From Pseudofrankia inefficax (lineage in GTDB: Bacteria > Actinomycetota > Actinomycetes > Frankiales > Frankiaceae), in NCBI RefSeq assembly GCF_000166135.1, contig NC_014666.1:8246001-8310000 (forward strand): 64,000 nucleotides of DNA. Direction: 5' to 3'. The notes under the pieces are model-generated. The model saw nothing but the letters and a program-made list of their open reading frames with translations. It was not told the DNA's origin and did no database searches. The position numbers and the translations under genes are program-made. Shown in pieces: positions 61,227-64,000 of the stretch. Position 1 is the first letter of the stretch. Each line of letters begins with the position of its first letter.

Positions 61227-63967
61227 CGGCCGCCCGACGGCGTGGTGGTCAGGCCCGCGTCCGGGTCCGGCATGCGGGTGGTGCCCGGCCAGGGCGGCTG
61301 GCCGGTTCGCGGCCTCGGTGGCTGGCCCGTGGCGGGCCGGGCGGTCAGGCCCGCGTCCGGCCTGGTCGGCGCCGGGGCGGGCGCACGGTCCCGCCCGCGC
61401 GGTGGGGGCAGCAGCGGGCGCGGGTCGAGCCGGGCCCGGGCCGACCGCGCCCAGCCGTTGCGGCGGCGCAGCTCACGGCTGATCTCGTCGGCCAGCAGCC
61501 AGGCCTGAGCCGCGTCGGCGGCGACCTCGCCGGCCGGACCGCCGTAGCGGGCGCGGTCGGCGAGCACGGCGAGCCGGCGCAGCGGCCCGCTCGGGGCCGC
61601 GGTCGAGGCGGTGGCCGGAAGTTCCAGCGCGAGCCAGACGATCTCCCGGTGGGTCAGCGCGGCCGAGCGCGGCACGCCGAGCTCGGCGAGCCGGTCGCGT
61701 GCCTCCCGCCAGGCCCCGCGGACCCGGGCCGCCGGCGCGCCACGGCGGCGGGTGAGCCGCCGCCGCGCCTTCTCCGCGACGATCGCCAGCAGCGCGAGCA
61801 GGAGCAGCACGACCGGCGCCAGCGCCAGGGCGAGCACCGGGACCAGCACGGAATGGTGGCCGCCGCCGGTGCTCAGGTGGCCCGTGTCGTCGAGGCCCGG
61901 GTCGACCCGGGGCAGCTCGGGCAGCTTCGTATCGGGCAGCGGGCCGGTGCTCCCGCCGCCGACCGGGGTGGTCTCCGGCTCGGGCGCGAGGCGGCGCAGG
62001 TCGTGGACGTCGGTGGGCTCGAACGCCACCCAGCCGAGGCCGGCGAGCAGCACCTCGGGCCAGGCATGCGCCTGCCAGCTGGTCACCGTGAACGTGCCGT
62101 CCGCCGCCTCGGTCCGGGCGTCGAGCAGGTAGCCGACGGCCACCCGGGTCGGGAAGCCCAGCTCGCGGGCGAGCACCGCGAACGCGGCGGCGTGCTGCTC
62201 GGCGTAGCCGTGGCCGTCGCCGGGCTGCTGACGGCTCAGGAATAGGTCGAGGACGCCGTAGGAGTGGCCGGGGCTCGCCGACAGGTCGTAGGGGTAGTCG
62301 TCACGCAGGGCCGTCGCGAGGGCGGTGAGCCGGGCGTAGGGCGTCCCGGCGGTGCCAGCGAGCCTCCTGGCCTCGGCGTCGAGCCAGGACGGCTTGCCCG
62401 GCAACTGGCGGTACCGGTCGGCGAGCGGCCCGGTCCCGGGCGCGGCGGTCCGCAGCTGGGCGGCCGTCGGCGCTGGCACCTGGGTGGTCAGCTGGACCCG
62501 GTCGCCGGTGGCAGAGCCGCTGAGGCCGGCCAGGGCGCCGGAGCCCGGCTGGTACACGAGGCCGCCCGCGCCGCCGGCGAGGGCGGCCCGGTAGCCGACG
62601 GAGGTCGGCTGGCCGAAGGTCGGCAGCAGTCCTCCGTCGAGCGCGGTGACGGTGATGTCGGCGCGGACGCTCGCCCGCGGGACCGCGTCCGCCAACGGCT
62701 CGTCGGCGGCCGGGAGCGCGCGGTCGACGCGGACGTACCGGTCGTCGTCGCGCCAGGTCGCGCCGTCGAAGTCGCCGAGCGCCGCGATCCGGACCCGGTC
62801 GACGGGGGCGGCCGGCTTGCCGGTCGCCGGGTCCGCGCGCGGGGTGGCCCCGGCGTTCGTCATGCGGACGGTGAACAGATCGCGCGGCTCGGTCTCGGTC
62901 AGCTGCGCGCGGACGCGGACCAGCGGGTTGAGGCTCGTCGCGGACTGGGGCGCCGGATACCAGTGGTCTCGCGGGTCGAACCGGGAGGCCACCGGGACGA
63001 AACGACCGATCACCGTCGCGAGCAGCGCGACGGCCACGACGATGACGAGCCCGACCGAGACCGGCCCGGTGCGGACGCGGCGCGGCCGGCCCGCGCCGGC
63101 GGGCGGGCGCTGGGCCGTCCCGGCCGTGTCGCCGGCCGGGCTCGCGAGGCCGGCGGAGGCCTCGGCGACCGCCATCGAACGGCGAGCCGCTCGGGGCGCC
63201 GCCGCAGCCATCCCGAGCGCGACGAACGCGCCCGTGAGCAGCACCGGCGACGGCCGCCAGCCGACGGCGGGGGCATCCCGGCCGGCGGAGCCGACCAGGA
63301 CCAGCACCCCGACGAGGCCCAGCAGCGGTCCGAGCAGCGGCAGGAGCGGATTGTCGCCGCGCACCACCAGGACGACGGCCAGGAACGCGGACACCCAGAG
63401 CAGGGCACCGAGCGGCACCAGCAGCAGCGCCCGAGGCTGGGCCGGGACCGCGACGGCGAGCAGCCCCGGCCAGCCGTCCCGCAGCCCGTGGACGATCGGT
63501 CCGACGTGGCCCCCGGTCGTCGCCAGGCCGTAGGCGAGGCCACCGACCAGCCCGGCGACGCCGACCAGCTCGGCATTCGCCAACCGGCGACCGGCGGTCG
63601 CGCCGACCAGCGCGGCGAGGGCTACGGCCCCGAGCAGGGGCGGCAGGTAGCCGGCCGCGTCGAACAGCCGGCCCGCGACCAGCACGGCGGGCAGGCAGGC
63701 GAGCGAGATCAGGACCGTCTGGCCGATCCGGCGGGGCCGCCGCGTCGCCCGCCGACGCGCCGCGTGGCCACCGACTCCCCGCGGGCCGAGACCACTGGGC
63801 CGGCCTGGGCCGGCATCGGGCACCAAACGCGCCGGACGGGTCGGCAGCGCGCGGCGGGGGCGCGGGGCGCGCGGCCGCCACCGTCGGGGCGCCGGCCGGT
63901 CACCCGGGGCGTCATACGGCCGGTTCAGGGCCGGCTCGGACCGGTAGCTCTGGGCGCGGCCGCTCAT
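61223..63967 (-). CDS. Transglutaminase-fold membrane protein with catalytic Cys replaced
   Basis: 914 residues. A basic, Pro/Arg-rich N-terminus, seven or more helices (GVAGLVGGLAYGLATTGGHV, LVLVGSAG, VGLVIVVAVALLATVIGRF), an external domain containing AAAFAVLARELGFPTRVAVG followed by WQAHAWPEVLLAGLGWVAFE and PTD, one more helix (LVPVLALALAPVVLLLLALL) and a cytoplasmic tail. The TgpA-type catalytic Cys, expected as GYCEQ.A, is Ala here (GYAEQH), while the His and Asp motifs remain. Coupled by ATGA to both neighbours. Confidence 0.9.
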   Translation of the reverse strand: MSGRAQSYRSEPALNRPYDAPGDRPAPRRWRPRAPRPRRALPTRPARLVPDAGPGRPSGLGPRGVGGHAARRRATRRPRRIGQTVLISLACLPAVLVAGRLFDAAGYLPPLLGAVALAALVGATAGRRLANAELVGVAGLVGGLAYGLATTGGHVGPIVHGLRDGWPGLLAVAVPAQPRALLLVPLGALLWVSAFLAVVLVVRGDNPLLPLLGPLLGLVGVLVLVGSAGRDAPAVGWRPSPVLLTGAFVALGMAAAAPRAARRSMAVAEASAGLASPAGDTAGTAQRPPAGAGRPRRVRTGPVSVGLVIVVAVALLATVIGRFVPVASRFDPRDHWYPAPQSATSLNPLVRVRAQLTETEPRDLFTVRMTNAGATPRADPATGKPAAPVDRVRIAALGDFDGATWRDDDRYVRVDRALPAADEPLADAVPRASVRADITVTALDGGLLPTFGQPTSVGYRAALAGGAGGLVYQPGSGALAGLSGSATGDRVQLTTQVPAPTAAQLRTAAPGTGPLADRYRQLPGKPSWLDAEARRLAGTAGTPYARLTALATALRDDYPYDLSASPGHSYGVLDLFLSRQQPGDGHGYAEQHAAAFAVLARELGFPTRVAVGYLLDARTEAADGTFTVTSWQAHAWPEVLLAGLGWVAFEPTDVHDLRRLAPEPETTPVGGGSTGPLPDTKLPELPRVDPGLDDTGHLSTGGGHHSVLVPVLALALAPVVLLLLALLAIVAEKARRRLTRRRGAPAARVRGAWREARDRLAELGVPRSAALTHREIVWLALELPATASTAAPSGPLRRLAVLADRARYGGPAGEVAADAAQAWLLADEISRELRRRNGWARSARARLDPRPLLPPPRGRDRAPAPAPTRPDAGLTARPATGQPPRPRTGQPPWPGTTRMPDPDAGLTTTPSGGR

Positions 63968-64000
63968 CGGGCCGCCCTCGCGGTCCAGGCAGCGGCGAAG
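63964..64000 (-). CDS. 3' end of an upstream gene, likely DUF58 protein (partial)
   Basis: Only the last eleven codons are in view, reading FAAAWTARAAR before TGA at 63966-63964, which overlaps the ATG of the transglutaminase-like gene. In many actinobacteria the gene order is moxR, DUF58, transglutaminase, so DUF58 is the natural candidate; this is context, not sequence evidence. Confidence 0.45.
   Translation of the reverse strand, partial: FAAAWTARAAR

Overview
The window reads as chromosomal DNA of a very high G+C actinobacterium. The third codon position is almost always G or C, GTG starts are common, overlapping start/stop codons (ATGA, GTGA) are frequent, and the families present are typical of Actinomycetota: F420-type luciferase-like oxidoreductases, a PknB-type kinase, many lipoproteins, NarL-type two-component signalling and DUF2795. 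The mix would fit a Frankia-like or other soil actinomycete; that placement is inference, not proof. No tRNA, rRNA, CRISPR array, phage gene or transposase was seen, so this looks like core or stable accessory chromosome.

Layout. 1-9.6 kb: a luciferase-like oxidoreductase cut by the window edge, a secreted beta-propeller lipoprotein, an SDR, a second luciferase-like oxidoreductase, two coupled hypothetical genes, a polytopic membrane protein, a Ser/Thr kinase with a long C-terminal half that looks FN3-like, and a methyltransferase. 9.8-13.1 kb: a four-gene envelope module (OmpA-domain lipoprotein, VWA-like lipoprotein, four-helix membrane protein, coiled-coil/four-helix membrane protein). 13.3-18 kb: a histidine kinase and response regulator flanked by small membrane proteins, then a TPR protein. 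18-29 kb: catabolic and lipid enzymes (Tat-type esterase, flavin oxidoreductase, SDR, acyl-CoA ligase, PLP deaminase/aldolase, sugar-lactone oxidase, YbaK-type deacylase) with a LysR regulator. 29.2-34.7 kb: a complete branched-chain amino acid-type ABC importer, livK-H-M-G-F, on the minus strand. 35-44 kb: zinc-ribbon and J-domain proteins, an unusual CaiB-type CoA-transferase, membrane and regulatory proteins, a MarR repressor with a likely operator, DoxX, and a phosphoribosyltransferase coupled to a DUF3089 lipoprotein. 44.7-50.9 kb: a giant GT2-GT39 fusion, then XdhC and a MobA-like nucleotidyltransferase. 51-58 kb: small proteins, an Hsp70/lipoyl-like/WD40 chimera, and pyruvate carboxylase. 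58-64 kb: secreted proteins and a transglutaminase-fold membrane protein in a coupled run that probably continues into a DUF58 gene.

The strongest unexplained structure is a family of five dispersed inverted repeats of about 77-87 bp. Every copy lies within 50 bp of the 3' end of at least one gene, and in two cases between convergent genes. They look like a mobile or domesticated bidirectional 3'-end/terminator element. Other points worth a second look are the Hsp70-lipoyl-WD40 fusion, the four-gene OmpA/VWA envelope module, two enzymes whose catalytic nucleophile is replaced (a transglutaminase with Cys to Ala, a DUF3089 hydrolase with Ser to Asp), the domain order of the CoA-transferase, and a compact palindrome in front of the MarR gene.
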